Assembly: GCA_012719955.1 (NCBI GenBank)
Contig: JAAXZI010000243.1
Location: 1-51,507, forward strand
Direction of reading: 5' to 3'
DNA: 51,507 nucleotides
Source of the DNA: Phycisphaerae bacterium
GTDB lineage: Bacteria > Planctomycetota > Phycisphaerae > UBA1845 > PWPN01
This document shows positions 1 through 8,605 of the stretch, in pieces; positions within the stretch are counted from its first letter, which is position 1; each line of letters begins with the position of its first letter. Made by a program: the position numbers and the translations under genes. The notes under the pieces were generated by a model. It was not told where the DNA came from. It ran no database searches and saw only the letters and a program-made list of their open reading frames with translations.

Positions 1-8
1 CCCACCTG

Positions 9-14
9 TATAAT
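9..14 (+). promoter_or_regulatory. Possible -10 element upstream of xylA
   Basis: A perfect TATAAT lies 60 bases upstream of the xylA start. The matching -35 would fall outside the window, so only half of the promoter can be judged. Confidence 0.35.
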
Positions 15-74
15 CACGCCTTTCGTTGAGTGTTCTGATTTCCCCAAAATGCGCCAAGGACGCAAGGATGTACC

Positions 75-1400
75 ATGCCTGAGTTCATGCCCGACATTCA
101 GCCCATCAGATATGAAGGACCAGACACGAAGAACCCCCTGGCCTTCAAATACTACAACCCCCGTGATAAAGTTCTGGGCAAGACCATGGCCGACCACCTG
201 CGCTTCGCCGTCGCCTACTGGCATACCTTCAAAGGTACCGGCAGCGACCCCTTCGGCCCCGGCACCATCCTGCGCGACTACAACAACTCGTCCGATCCCA
301 TGGTCGTGGCCGAGCAGACGCTGCGCTTCGCCTTCGAGTTCTTCACCAAGCTGGGCGTAAACTTCTGGTGCTTCCATGACCGCGACATCGCCCCCGAGGC
401 CACCCCGGCCGAGGGCGGGCTGGCTGAGACCAACCGCCGGCTGGATCAGATCGTTAAGCTGGCCGGCAAGCTCCAGAAAGACACCGGCGTCAAACTCCTA
501 TGGGGCACGGCCAACCTCTTCTCCAACCGCCGGTATATGGCGGGCGCCGCCACCAACCCCTCGCCGGTGGTCTTCGCCTACGCGGCCGCGCAGGTCAAGA
601 AGGCCCTGGAGATCACCAAGGAACTGGGCGGCGCCGGTTACGTCTTCTGGGGCGGCCGGGAGGGCTACGACACCCTCCTCAACACCGACATGGGCCGCGA
701 GCTGGACCATCTGGCGGCGTTCCTGCACATGGCCGTCGATTACAAGAAGGCCATCGGCTTCAAGGGCCAGTTCTACATCGAGCCCAAGCCGAAGGAACCC
801 ACCAAGCACCAATACGATTCCGACGCCGCCGCCTGCCATGCCTTCCTGCAGAAATACGATCTCGTCGAGCACCTGAAGCTCAACATCGAGGCCCACCACG
901 CGACGCTGGCCGGCCACACCTTCCACCATGAGCTGGCGTACTGCGCGGCCAATGGGATCCTCGGCAGCGTGGACGCCAACCGCGGCGATGAACTGCTCGG
1001 CTGGGATACCGACCAGTTCCCCACCAACCTGTACGACACCATCCTGGCCATGTACATCATCACCAAGGCCGGCGGCTTCACCACCGGCGGATTTAACTTC
1101 GACGCCAAGGTGCGCCGACAGTCAGTGGACGTGGTGGATCTGTTCCATGCCCACATCGGGGCCATGGACGCCTTCGCCAGAGGCCTCAAGATCGCCGCCC
1201 GGCTGATTAAAGATAAACCACTCGATAAGTTCGTGGCCGCCCGCTACAAAGGCTGGGACAGCGCCTTCGGCAAGCAGATCGAAGAGGGCAAGATCGGTTT
1301 CGTGGAGCTCGAGCAGTACACGATGAAGAACGGCGAACCGGCTGTGCAGTCCGGCCGCCAGGAAATGCTGGAGAATATCCTCAACGATTACATCCGCTGA
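75..1400 (+). CDS. xylA: Xylose isomerase
   Basis: Interconverts D-xylose and D-xylulose (also glucose and fructose) in the cytoplasm, feeding the pentose phosphate pathway. The 441 residues match the length of the long (class II) bacterial enzymes. Visible motifs are [11 protein letters not shown] with catalytic H101 and D104, [13 protein letters not shown] (143-155), [16 protein letters not shown] (190-205), metal ligands E236, E272, H275, D300, D311 and D313, and [20 protein letters not shown] (298-317). The usual EANHATLAGH reads [10 protein letters not shown] here, an Asn to His change beside a metal ligand. The start at 75 follows an AAGGA-like sequence; ATG 87 is an alternative. No xylulokinase or transporter is adjacent, so the gene appears monocistronic and ends at a strong hairpin. 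Confidence 0.97.
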   Translation: MPEFMPDIQPIRYEGPDTKNPLAFKYYNPRDKVLGKTMADHLRFAVAYWHTFKGTGSDPFGPGTILRDYNNSSDPMVVAEQTLRFAFEFFTKLGVNFWCFHDRDIAPEATPAEGGLAETNRRLDQIVKLAGKLQKDTGVKLLWGTANLFSNRRYMAGAATNPSPVVFAYAAAQVKKALEITKELGGAGYVFWGGREGYDTLLNTDMGRELDHLAAFLHMAVDYKKAIGFKGQFYIEPKPKEPTKHQYDSDAAACHAFLQKYDLVEHLKLNIEAHHATLAGHTFHHELAYCAANGILGSVDANRGDELLGWDTDQFPTNLYDTILAMYIITKAGGFTTGGFNFDAKVRRQSVDVVDLFHAHIGAMDAFARGLKIAARLIKDKPLDKFVAARYKGWDSAFGKQIEEGKIGFVELEQYTMKNGEPAVQSGRQEMLENILNDYIR

Positions 1401-1449
1401 GGGAGGCGGGCCCTCGTTCGCCTGGAGAGATCCGGGCCCAGGAGAAAAC

Positions 1450-1497
1450 AAGCGGACGACCGTTGCGAACCTTGTTCGCTCCGGTCGTCCGCTTTGT
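1450..1497. terminator. Bidirectional hairpin terminator
   Basis: A perfect 13-bp stem (arms 1450-1462 and 1482-1494, core AGCGGACGACCG) lies between two convergent genes, xylA and the zinc-ribbon gene. A-rich and T-rich ends flank it, so it could stop transcription from both sides. Confidence 0.8.
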
Positions 1498-1514
1498 TGC
1501 GCTCGAATCAGGGA

Positions 1515-1829
1515 TCAGATGGAAAAACACTCTTCCGCGAAGGGGACCGTCTGACGGCGTGATCGACCTTCTTCGCGCCGGTCAGAGGGCTGGTCGATCC
1601 CGCTGCAGGATGGACACAGGAGTTCGCCGTTACGGCTTCGCCATCCATCGCGGTAGATCTTCTGGAGCAACACCGCCATGGCCATGTCCTCGCTGTACAT
1701 CGGCAGACCGACCACTTGGCAGGCCTCGCCGCACTGGGTGCAATGCAGATTGGCCGTCACAAAACCGCCTGTGAGACCAAAGCGATGAAATGTGCAGTTC
1801 TTAAGATCCGCGGAGCGAACGTCCCGCAT
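1515..1829 (-). CDS. Small zinc-ribbon protein of unknown function
   Basis: A 104-residue soluble protein that I cannot assign to a named family. It has two CxxC knuckles, C30-x2-C33 and C72-x2-C75 (motifs CTQC and CPSC), with an extra C37; the spacing suggests one zinc ribbon. The segment between, with RDGW just before the second knuckle, looks like a short alpha-beta element, and the C-terminus is Arg-rich. The start is supported by an AAAGGGG Shine-Dalgarno site about 8 bases upstream on the minus strand. It converges on xylA and shares its terminator. A role in nucleic acid or protein binding is only a guess. Confidence 0.7.
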   Translation of the reverse strand: MRDVRSADLKNCTFHRFGLTGGFVTANLHCTQCGEACQVVGLPMYSEDMAMAVLLQKIYRDGWRSRNGELLCPSCSGIDQPSDRREEGRSRRQTVPFAEECFSI

Positions 1830-2334
1830 GTTACTATCCCCTTTCTTTGAACAAACGACGTGTGCTTCCGTACCTGGCCAATGGCATCGTGCTAAGGGGT
1901 ATCATAACCTTAACGGACTATATTTCTAGTCCAAAATTAACAAGGAATATACCCTAGCCCCGTCCGGTCCTGCGATTTGCGGAAAATCGGCGGACGGCAT
2001 CAGCCATCCGCGTTCTCGCCCTCAAACGGACGACGTGTCAGCAGCCCCGAGACGGCATCCCGCCACCCCCTTTAGAAGTGCCCCGCAACAGCCCATCTGT
2101 TTGTCTTGTAGATAGTTACAGACGAGTTGGTGGTGAGCGATGGTGAGACCGCCGGGAGCACGATGTGTATACCAAGGCGCTGGGTCAGGGCGGAAGGCCG
2201 GCGTCGTCCCGCACGACTCACAGGCCGTGGCCCACCCGCCACAGCGCCGCAAAGCCTGTCCCAAGACCGCGTGCTCCTGCGGAATCCACGATCAGCCTGG
2301 GTAATGTGAGAGTCTTCTTATGAGCTTTCGCCGG
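1830..2334. other. Intergenic region, no gene recognised
   Basis: About 500 bases between two minus-strand genes. It has a 6-bp palindrome, GGACTA-TATTTC-TAGTCC at 1915-1932, overlapping an AT-rich stretch that could hold the minus-strand promoter (TTGTTA and TATAGT, 15 bases apart) of the zinc-ribbon gene. An 80-codon minus-strand frame at 2022-2264 lacks a ribosome-binding site and any recognisable motif, so I do not call it. Confidence 0.4.
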
Positions 2335-3837
2335 CTACTGGCGGTTCCACTTTTCGCTGGCGAACTCCTGCCCCAGCTTCAGCATACCCGTTTGTGGATC
2401 GCGCGGCCCCGTGTCGAACGGGTCCTTCGTCTCGGCCATCCACTGTTGCAGGCGGGCTTCCATGCGGGCCCGGATTTCCGCGTATTCTTTCCGGCCGGCC
2501 AGATTGTTCATCTCGTAGGGATCTTTCTTCAGGTCGAACAGCATCGGCTCGCGCTCGTTATTATGCCACCGGGCGTACATCCACTCCTCGGTGCGGACGC
2601 CGCGCCAGAAGCCCACCCATTTCCCGCGATTCGGCCAGCCGGGCCCCATGTTCTGGAGGTAAACCGAATCCGGCGGCGGTGGGCCATTCCGCCCCAGGGC
2701 CACATGCGACAGATCCCGGCCCTGAACGCCCTCGGGCACCTCCAGTCCGCACAACCCCAGCAGGGTCGGCATCACGTCCACGCTGCTGAACATCACCTTG
2801 TTGCTGGCATTGGCCGGCACCCGGCCGGGGAACCGTACCAGGAACGGAATATGGGCCGACTCCGCGTAGGGGGTGGCCTTCGAAGCCCGCATGGAGTAAT
2901 GCATCCACTTGTCCGCGGGCTTGCCGTAGCCGTGGCTGCTCAGGTGGTCACCGTGGTCGGATGTGAAACAGACAATGGTATTCTTGGCCAGATCCAGGCG
3001 TTCCAGGGTTGAGAGGAGTCGCCCCATCTGCGCGTCCAGTGCGGAGATGTTTCCGTAATAGTCGGCGATCTCCTGGCGGGCGAACGCCGCCATCTGCGGG
3101 GGAACATTGGGCGGCAGGTCCACGGCGGCGGGATCGTAGATCTTGAATCTCGGGGGATACTGGTCGTAAGGCCAGTGCGGCGGCCCCCAGGCCACCATTA
3201 GGGCAAACGGGGCGTCGGGCTGGTTGCGCACATGCTCCTCGACAAAGCGGATGGCCAGGTCGGTTTCGCCCGTGGGAGCCCATTTGTTGAACTTGAACGG
3301 CCCGCGCTCGTTCTCGTAGTAGGTGGTCTTGTAATAGGCATGCTGGCAGTTGTAGGCGGCCATGTAGTCGAAGCCGTAACGCTTGTCCGGCGTGTAGGGC
3401 CCCTCGCCCAAGTGCCACTTACCAATGAACCCGGTGTGATAGCCCGCCGCCTTGAGAACCTGGGGCAGGGTAGTCTGGTCGGTGCGAAGCCGATATTCGT
3501 TGTCCGGCACGCCATTGAGATGCCCGTATCGGCCGGTCATCAGGTGGGCCCGGTACGGCGCGCAGAGCGGATGGCTGGAGAAGGCCCGCTCATACCTCAT
3601 GCCCTCGCGGGCCAGCCGATCCAGGTTCGGCGTCTTGACCACCTCATTGCCGCTCGACCCCAGGGCCGTGTAGCGGAGTTGATCGGCGAAAACGAACAAT
3701 ACGTTGGGCCTGGCGCGATGTGGGGAGGGGGACGCACCTTCGTCGGCCCGGCCGGCCGCGGGCCACATCAAAGAGGCTCCCACCGCACAGAGCGCCGTGA
3801 GCCATCGCAGGCTCATTGGTGAGTGCATGGCCATCAT
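2335..3837 (-). CDS. Secreted sulfatase (arylsulfatase/choline-sulfatase-like)
   Basis: Hydrolyses sulfate esters; the substrate cannot be read from sequence, but in this kind of organism it is often a sulfated polysaccharide. A signal peptide (residues 1-31, ending near AGRA) sends it to the periplasm. The alkaline-phosphatase-fold sulfatase core is complete: PNVLFVFADQ (44-53) with metal ligand D52, the formylglycine motif CAPYR (C92-x-P-x-R96), GKWHLG near 137-142, and SDHGD with later metal ligands. The motif has Tyr before Arg where Ser or Ala is most usual, and C92 would need a formylglycine-generating or anaerobic maturase encoded elsewhere. GGAG lies 5 bases before the start; the second ATG is also possible. 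A carbohydrate sulfatase is most likely, but a phosphonate hydrolase relative is not excluded. Confidence 0.93.
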   Translation of the reverse strand: MMAMHSPMSLRWLTALCAVGASLMWPAAGRADEGASPSPHRARPNVLFVFADQLRYTALGSSGNEVVKTPNLDRLAREGMRYERAFSSHPLCAPYRAHLMTGRYGHLNGVPDNEYRLRTDQTTLPQVLKAAGYHTGFIGKWHLGEGPYTPDKRYGFDYMAAYNCQHAYYKTTYYENERGPFKFNKWAPTGETDLAIRFVEEHVRNQPDAPFALMVAWGPPHWPYDQYPPRFKIYDPAAVDLPPNVPPQMAAFARQEIADYYGNISALDAQMGRLLSTLERLDLAKNTIVCFTSDHGDHLSSHGYGKPADKWMHYSMRASKATPYAESAHIPFLVRFPGRVPANASNKVMFSSVDVMPTLLGLCGLEVPEGVQGRDLSHVALGRNGPPPPDSVYLQNMGPGWPNRGKWVGFWRGVRTEEWMYARWHNNEREPMLFDLKKDPYEMNNLAGRKEYAEIRARMEARLQQWMAETKDPFDTGPRDPQTGMLKLGQEFASEKWNRQ

Positions 3838-4473
3838 CGTCTCTCCGCTTTTGTCTGAATGTCGAGGAACGCCGAACCTGAATGAAAGGTCAGTTTATCT
3901 GACTCCAATCGGAAAACAAATCGCCCTCGGCCCAGTGGAATTCTCGCGCCCAACGCAAAAAAGAGTATCACCCGCCCCATCCAGGCCCACAACGATCTCG
4001 CCGTACCGGCCGTTCTCCTGTGGCGCGCGGGCTCTGTACCCGCCATTGGCCCGTAGCGGCCGGGCTCCGTACCGGCCGTTTTTCCACCGGCAACGGTCCG
4101 GTTCCTTGCCAGCCATTCCCGCAAGTACTTTGTGGAATCGCGGAGTCAAAAAAGCACCGTAACATCAATATCTCAAGAGACCCTGCACTCCGCTACCGCC
4201 AATTCAACCCCCCTACTGGGGATGGCCGAAACCTTAGTTAGCAAGGTTTCCAGTTGGAGGATTCCATGCTTCTGCGCCGACCAGGCAGGTATCCGGCCAA
4301 GGGATGGGTAACCGGCCGTGCCGGCACGGAGGAACGCGGAACCGCGGAACTGGAAAACCCCTGGGATCACCAGCTCCTCCTCGGGTTCTGGTGATGGGTT
4401 GTTCCTGTTTATCAGGATATGAGGCCAGCCTGACGGGTGTGAGGCTGGATGGGATTGGCGGCCTGAGACTTCC
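3838..4473. other. Intergenic region with repeats, between divergent genes
   Basis: A 636-base region between the sulfatase and HD-GYP genes, which diverge, so both promoters should be here. Its middle holds a cluster of palindromic repeats (separate entry). Nearer the HD-GYP gene is a small hairpin, ATCACCAG at 4366-4373 pairing with CTGGTGAT at 4388-4395. I see no gene and no clear riboswitch. Confidence 0.5.
4003..4090. repeat. Palindromic repeat family P, several degenerate copies
   Basis: Tandem degenerate copies of a unit close to CGGGCTCCGTACCGGCCG, spaced about 25-30 bases apart. The unit contains an internal near-palindrome (GTACCGGCC). Related copies occur at 8417-8449, 11304-11355, 24118-24226 and, in part, 47505-47530. 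Confidence 0.75.
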
Positions 4474-5718
4474 ATGATTCGCCTGACCGTGAGCGCATTA
4501 GAACCAGGAATGGTGCTGGCCGCACCCATTCCACATCCCCAGGCGCCGGATCGGATCCTGCTGAACGCAGGCGTCTGCCTCGACGCCCATACCCTCCGCG
4601 GCCTGCAGCGTTTTCCGATTCATGCCGTCTGGATTCAGCACCCCGGCTTTGACTTCCTGGACGACCGGTTAAGCAACGCCATCCCCCAGTCCCGGGTGCG
4701 CATCTACGAGAGCGTCAAACAAAGTTTCAGCAGCATGGCCGGCCAGACGACGCCCGCCTTCAATCTTGCCGACTATCGCACGGTCATCGGCAACCTGATC
4801 TGCTCGCTGGTGGCCGAGCGCAACCATGCCGTCTTCGCCGAACGGATCTTCTGTGACGAAGGCGAATTGTTCGGCCACTGCGCCAACGTGGCCTATCTTT
4901 CGCTGCTCATCGGCATGCGGCTCAGAAGCTACATCGGCAGTCAGCGCAAATACGTGGTCGGGGCCCGCGCGGAGGATCTGACTAATCTGGGCCTGGGAGC
5001 CATGTTTCACGACATTGGCAAAGTTGGTCTGGATAAGAGCCACCAGTCCTGCCACGTCATCGACAAGCAGGCCTCGGATCCCGAGTACCAGACCCACCCC
5101 GAAAGGGGCTACCGTACCCTCAACGAACGGCTGGAAGCCACCGCCACCGCCGCGATCCTGCACCATCATCAGCGCTTCGACGGGCAAGGCTTCCCGGTCC
5201 CGAAAAAGCAGTTTCGCGAACGCGAGGTCAGGCCTCTGGCAGGATCCCGGATTCACATCTTCGCCCGGGTCGTAGCGGCGGCCAATGTTCTCGACGCCCT
5301 CATCAGCGCGTGCCAGAAGCGCAAAGAGCCCATGGTCGCCGCGCTGGCGGCCATTCAGCAGGAGCCCTACCTGGGGATGCTCGACCCGGTGATTCTGCGG
5401 GCCGTCCTGCAGTGTATTCCGCCTTTCCCCTTGAGCACCTGTGTAACACTCTCCGACGGCCGGGATGCGGTGGTCGTGGACTTGAACGAGTCGGATCCCT
5501 GCCGCCCCCGGGTGCGGGTCCTGCGTATGGGCGGGGACCCCTCGGCGCCGGCAGGCGAGGAAATCGATCTGGCCAGCCCGGGCGCTCCTTCCATCATCAG
5601 CGAAGGCGGCCAATCGGTAGCCGCTTTCGTAAACTGGCAGCTGCCGTCCGGCGACAGTGAGGCTCTCGCCGCCGGCGATGCCGATTGTCAAATGCCTCTT
5701 GAGCCCAGCAGCGCCTGA
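4474..5718 (+). CDS. HD-GYP domain protein, probable cyclic-di-GMP phosphodiesterase
   Basis: A 414-residue cytoplasmic protein. Residues 1-60 resemble the small N-terminal domain often found before HD-GYP domains (LTVSALEPGMVLAAPI). The catalytic domain spans about 130-300, with the first His at H135, H179-D180 and G182-K183 in MFHDIGKVGLD, HPERGY at 208-213, and HHHQRFDGQGFP at 230-241. This last segment replaces the signature GYP by GFP, a tolerated but notable change. Residues 310-400 form a Val-rich tail of the type seen after such domains (CVTLSDGRDAVVVDLN). The expected role is hydrolysis of cyclic di-GMP, and so control of attachment or motility. No GGDEF partner is adjacent. The gene ends directly before a repeat cluster. 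Confidence 0.88.
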   Translation: MIRLTVSALEPGMVLAAPIPHPQAPDRILLNAGVCLDAHTLRGLQRFPIHAVWIQHPGFDFLDDRLSNAIPQSRVRIYESVKQSFSSMAGQTTPAFNLADYRTVIGNLICSLVAERNHAVFAERIFCDEGELFGHCANVAYLSLLIGMRLRSYIGSQRKYVVGARAEDLTNLGLGAMFHDIGKVGLDKSHQSCHVIDKQASDPEYQTHPERGYRTLNERLEATATAAILHHHQRFDGQGFPVPKKQFREREVRPLAGSRIHIFARVVAAANVLDALISACQKRKEPMVAALAAIQQEPYLGMLDPVILRAVLQCIPPFPLSTCVTLSDGRDAVVVDLNESDPCRPRVRVLRMGGDPSAPAGEEIDLASPGAPSIISEGGQSVAAFVNWQLPSGDSEALAAGDADCQMPLEPSSA

Positions 5719-5733
5719 ACGACGGCGACCTCA

Positions 5734-5790
5734 TACGGATTCCAAACGAATCTTGTGCGTTGGGTGGCCCACCTCTTCCAGAGGTGGGTT
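5734..5790. repeat. Repeat family T, left part of a split copy
   Basis: Starts about 15 bases after the HD-GYP stop codon and closely matches 41185-41240 (shared blocks ATTCCAAAC, AATCTTGTGC, TTGGGTG, ACCTCTT or GCCTCTT, AGGTGGG). It contains a perfect 9-bp hairpin, CCCACCTCT-TCC-AGAGGTGGG. Its continuation lies about 330 bases further on. Confidence 0.7.
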
Positions 5791-6120
5791 CACGATTTGG
5801 ACAATCGATGAGGGTGCCGACGGCATCAACCGCAAGCCCGGCTGAAGCTCTGAACCACGGGTTCCGCTTCGCTCCACCCGTGGCTACTTTCTCGCCGCCC
5901 CCGCGGGGCGTGTGTCCACCTGAAGGTGGCGGTCTGTGGTGCGCTCAATGCCCTTTTCCTATTCTGTCCGATTCAACCGGCTCCAGCCGGGCTTGCCCAC
6001 CATTACCGGTATAGTTTCTCAAAAGTCATCAAGCACTGGCCTGAAGCCGCCTTCGGCGGGAACGCTGCTCAAGCAGCGTGGCAGACGTGCCGGCATTGCC
6101 CAAACACATCCGCAAACGTC
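5791..6120. repeat. Mosaic of hairpins inserted inside a family T repeat
   Basis: Non-coding mosaic between the two halves of the family T copy. It includes a hairpin with arms CCACGGG (5855-5861) and CCCGTGG (5877-5883) around a TTCCGCTTCGCTCCA loop, a CCCCGCGGGG segment, and ACGCTGCT-CA-AGCAGCGT near 6061. At the second copy (41188-41321) the two halves are contiguous, so this block looks like a nested insertion. No ribosome-binding site or protein motif supports a gene here. Confidence 0.6.
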
Positions 6121-6125
6121 ATCCA

Positions 6126-6215
6126 GAGGTGGAGGCGCGAAGATTCAAGCGATCAGCAGCAGGGCGACCAACAACCAGGCAGGAACCTGCCCATGTTTGC
6201 AATGCAAACCGTATC
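6126..6215. repeat. Repeat family T, right part
   Basis: A 90-base segment that aligns without gaps to 41232-41321 at roughly 85-88 percent identity by eye, with conserved blocks such as GATCAGCAGCAGGGC and ACCAACAACCAG. The 217 bases from here to the next gene hold nothing else I recognise. Confidence 0.75.
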
Positions 6216-6432
6216 ATTCGTGCGCGACCGTCAGGCAGCCGGTGTCTTTCGCATCCGAAAGGCTGAACATGGCGGCCACTGAATGCGGGAATACGTTCAC
6301 AGCCCACATCTTTCGCAAACGCCGGCCCTGTAAAGGCCTTTGATTTTGCCCGCCTCCTGGGTCGAAACGCGAAACGCCCGGATCGCAAATGACTCTGGCC
6401 GCCGACCTTCCCGCGTTGTATGATCTGCCCTC

Positions 6433-7611
6433 ATGAACCACTACGAAACCATGACACCACGTGAACGGGTTCTGAAGGCCATCAACCACCAGGTTCCAGA
6501 CCGCGTCCCCATCGATCTGGGTGGGTTTCAGACCGGCATCCACAGGATGGCCTACATCCCTCTCCTCGAACACCTGGGCATTGAAGACAAGGAGGTCGTC
6601 ATCCTCGACCCCGTGCAGGGTCTGGCCCGGCCCTGTGAGGCGGTGCTCCAGCGCTTCCGGGTGGACACCCGCTACATCACCGCCCACGGCCCGGACAGTT
6701 TCAAGGGCGGAATCGAGATCAACGAACGCGACGGCCGGCGCTGGCACGACCTCAAGGACGAGTTCGGTGTGGTCTGGTCCATGCCGGAGGACGCCCCCCT
6801 GTACATGGACATCTCCGTGCATCCGCTTGCCGACGCCGACCTGGCCGACCTCGATCAGTACCCCTTCCCCAATGGCGGCGACCCCACGCGCTTCACCGGC
6901 GTCCGCGAGCAGGCCCTCCGCCTGCGCAAGGAGACGCCCTACGCCCTCTGCACCGGTATCGGCGGCGTGGTCTACGAGTATTGCTGGTACCTGCGCGGCC
7001 TGGAACAGTGGTTCATGGATCTGCTGGAGAACCCGGCCTTCTGCGAGAAGCTGCTCGACAAGATACTCCGCTACTGGACGGACTTCTATACCGGCTTCAT
7101 GGCCGAAGTCGGCGATCTGGTGGACGTGATCATGATCGGCGACGACCTCGCCGGTCAGCGCGGACCGCTGTTCAATCCGGAGATCTACAAGGCCATCGTG
7201 AAGCCCCGCCAGAAGGCCCTCGTCCAGCACATCAAGAGTAAGACCAAGGCCAAGATCTGGTATCACACCTGCGGCTCCTGTGGCCCGTACATCCCCGAAC
7301 TGATCGACAACGGCGTGGACATTCTCAACCCCGTCCAGATCGGCATCGAGGGCATGGACCCCCGGGAGCTCAAGGCCCGGTACGGCCGGCAGATCACCTT
7401 CTGGGGCGGCGGCATCGACGCTCAGCACGTCCTGCCGAAAGCCACGCCCGCCGAGGTGCGCGAACATGTGCGTGCCAACATGGAGGCGTTCAAGCCCGGC
7501 GGCGGCTACGTGTTCAACAACGTGCACAACATCCAGGTGGGTGTGCCGCCGGAGAACGTGGTGGCCCTGTTCGACGCGGCGTACGAGTTCGGGTTCTACA
7601 CCGACAGGTGA
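6433..7611 (+). CDS. Uroporphyrinogen decarboxylase-family protein (MtaA/CmuA-like)
   Basis: A 392-residue cytoplasmic TIM-barrel protein of the UroD superfamily. It begins with MTPRERVLKAINHQVPDRVPIDLG, the usual opening of the methyltransferase-like branch, and has the zinc-site motif YHTCGSC (H278, C280) that is absent from true heme-pathway UroD. A PGGGYVFNNVHNIQ segment precedes a VPPENVVAL motif near the C-terminus, as in the branch. This points to methyl transfer to or from a corrinoid protein or coenzyme M-like thiol, or to an uncharacterised decarboxylase, not to heme synthesis. No corrinoid protein lies next to it. The start has no good Shine-Dalgarno site; ATG 6451 is an alternative. 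Confidence 0.88.
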   Translation: MNHYETMTPRERVLKAINHQVPDRVPIDLGGFQTGIHRMAYIPLLEHLGIEDKEVVILDPVQGLARPCEAVLQRFRVDTRYITAHGPDSFKGGIEINERDGRRWHDLKDEFGVVWSMPEDAPLYMDISVHPLADADLADLDQYPFPNGGDPTRFTGVREQALRLRKETPYALCTGIGGVVYEYCWYLRGLEQWFMDLLENPAFCEKLLDKILRYWTDFYTGFMAEVGDLVDVIMIGDDLAGQRGPLFNPEIYKAIVKPRQKALVQHIKSKTKAKIWYHTCGSCGPYIPELIDNGVDILNPVQIGIEGMDPRELKARYGRQITFWGGGIDAQHVLPKATPAEVREHVRANMEAFKPGGGYVFNNVHNIQVGVPPENVVALFDAAYEFGFYTDR

Positions 7612-7797
7612 AGAAAACACGAAAACCCCATGGAACCGAAGGATTTGCACGCGAAGCCGGCCTCGTAAGGCATCCGGGTTTTCGTCATCCACCTGACCCA
7701 GGGGGCACAACGGCACGAGGACCGGGCCGATGGCTTCGGCCACTGCGGCTGGGAATCCCAGGGACAATGAACGGCCGGCGTGCAACTGTCTGCCGGG

Positions 7798-7825
7798 TTG
7801 CTTCCCGTTTCACCTGTGGTATACT
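7798..7825 (+). promoter_or_regulatory. Probable sigma-70-type promoter
   Basis: TTGCTT at 7798-7803 and TATACT at 7820-7825 are 16 bases apart. They lie about 52 bases before the lipoprotein start at 7877, a normal leader length. Confidence 0.55.
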
Positions 7826-7876
7826 TCCCCCGCCGCGGAAGACCACCCTGTTCGCATCCCAGGAGGAACCTGAGAA

Positions 7877-8383
7877 ATGTTGCGCAAGCGATCCCGGATG
7901 GTTCGCGCCAGCTTGGCGCTGACTGCCGCGGCCGTGCTGGCCGGCGTGCTCGGCGGAAACTGCACCGGCCTGACCGTCACCGGGATTCCCCTGCCCGGCG
8001 GCGGAACCATCGACATCAACACGGTCACCGTGGAACTGGTCAACATGACCGCTTATCCCGTCGAACCACGGCTGTTTGTGGACCCGGAGGACGATTCCTG
8101 GGACGTGGACGACGGCGCGAACCGAGTCTTCCTCGATGCCCCCATCCGCCCCGGCGAACTCGTGCGTCTGACGTTCACCTGCGCACGCGCTGGCGCCATC
8201 GAGACGGACCACGCGGTCATGCTCATCCCCTTCCACGAGGACGAGGAGAGCGACAACGACCCCATCGTCCGCCGGCATGACGACTTCAACTGCGGCGACG
8301 TGGTCTCCTTCATCTTCATCGACGAACCCGGCGAGGACTTCTATACGCGGGTCGAAGTCAACGGCCGGTTCGTCAAAGATTAG
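7877..8383 (+). CDS. Small secreted protein, probable lipoprotein, unknown function
   Basis: A 168-residue protein with a basic start, a hydrophobic stretch (residues 11-25) and a Cys at GGNC that could be a lipobox, though Asn before Cys is atypical. The mature part is acidic and predicted beta-rich, with Asp-rich segments (DPEDDSWDVDDGANR) and two further Cys residues. AGGAGG lies upstream of the ATG. The family is unknown to me. The coding sequence for its last 17 residues recurs almost exactly at 11528-11583 in a decayed fragment, so this gene or a paralogue was once duplicated locally. Confidence 0.75.
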   Translation: MLRKRSRMVRASLALTAAAVLAGVLGGNCTGLTVTGIPLPGGGTIDINTVTVELVNMTAYPVEPRLFVDPEDDSWDVDDGANRVFLDAPIRPGELVRLTFTCARAGAIETDHAVMLIPFHEDEESDNDPIVRRHDDFNCGDVVSFIFIDEPGEDFYTRVEVNGRFVKD

Positions 8384-8416
8384 CGACCTTTCCAATGGCG
8401 GGTCTCGCGCCGCCTA

Positions 8417-8492
8417 GAGCGGCCGAGCTCCGTGCCGGCCGTTTCCCGTATTGTGTCCGGGCCGGCTACCCGGCGAAAGCCGGGTGCCGCCC
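8417..8492 (+). terminator. Repeat P copy followed by a GAAA-loop hairpin
   Basis: A degenerate family P unit (8417-8449) is followed by a 7-bp stem ACCCGGC-GAAA-GCCGGGT (8468-8485) with a GNRA tetraloop. It sits just after the lipoprotein gene, so a terminator role is plausible, although no long T-run follows. Confidence 0.5.
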
Positions 8493-8605
8493 GTTCCCCC
8501 CCACCAGGAATTCTCCCCGCCCGTCACATTGTTGCTACAGCCCGGCCCGGAGCCGACCGTTAATTTCGGTTGGATATTAATACTTGCTCGCAGGAGTGGC
8601 TGCTG

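Noticed and set aside
2022..2264. 80-codon minus-strand frame between the zinc-ribbon and sulfatase genes
   Set aside because: No ribosome-binding site, no recognisable motif and a competing overlapping frame on the other strand.
4380..4473. Possible cyclic-di-GMP riboswitch before the HD-GYP gene
   Set aside because: The conserved GEMM sequence blocks are not present; only a small ordinary hairpin is seen.
6214..7785. 523-codon minus-strand frame opposite the UroD-like gene
   Set aside because: Composition is typical of an antisense shadow, and the plus-strand frame has clear family motifs.
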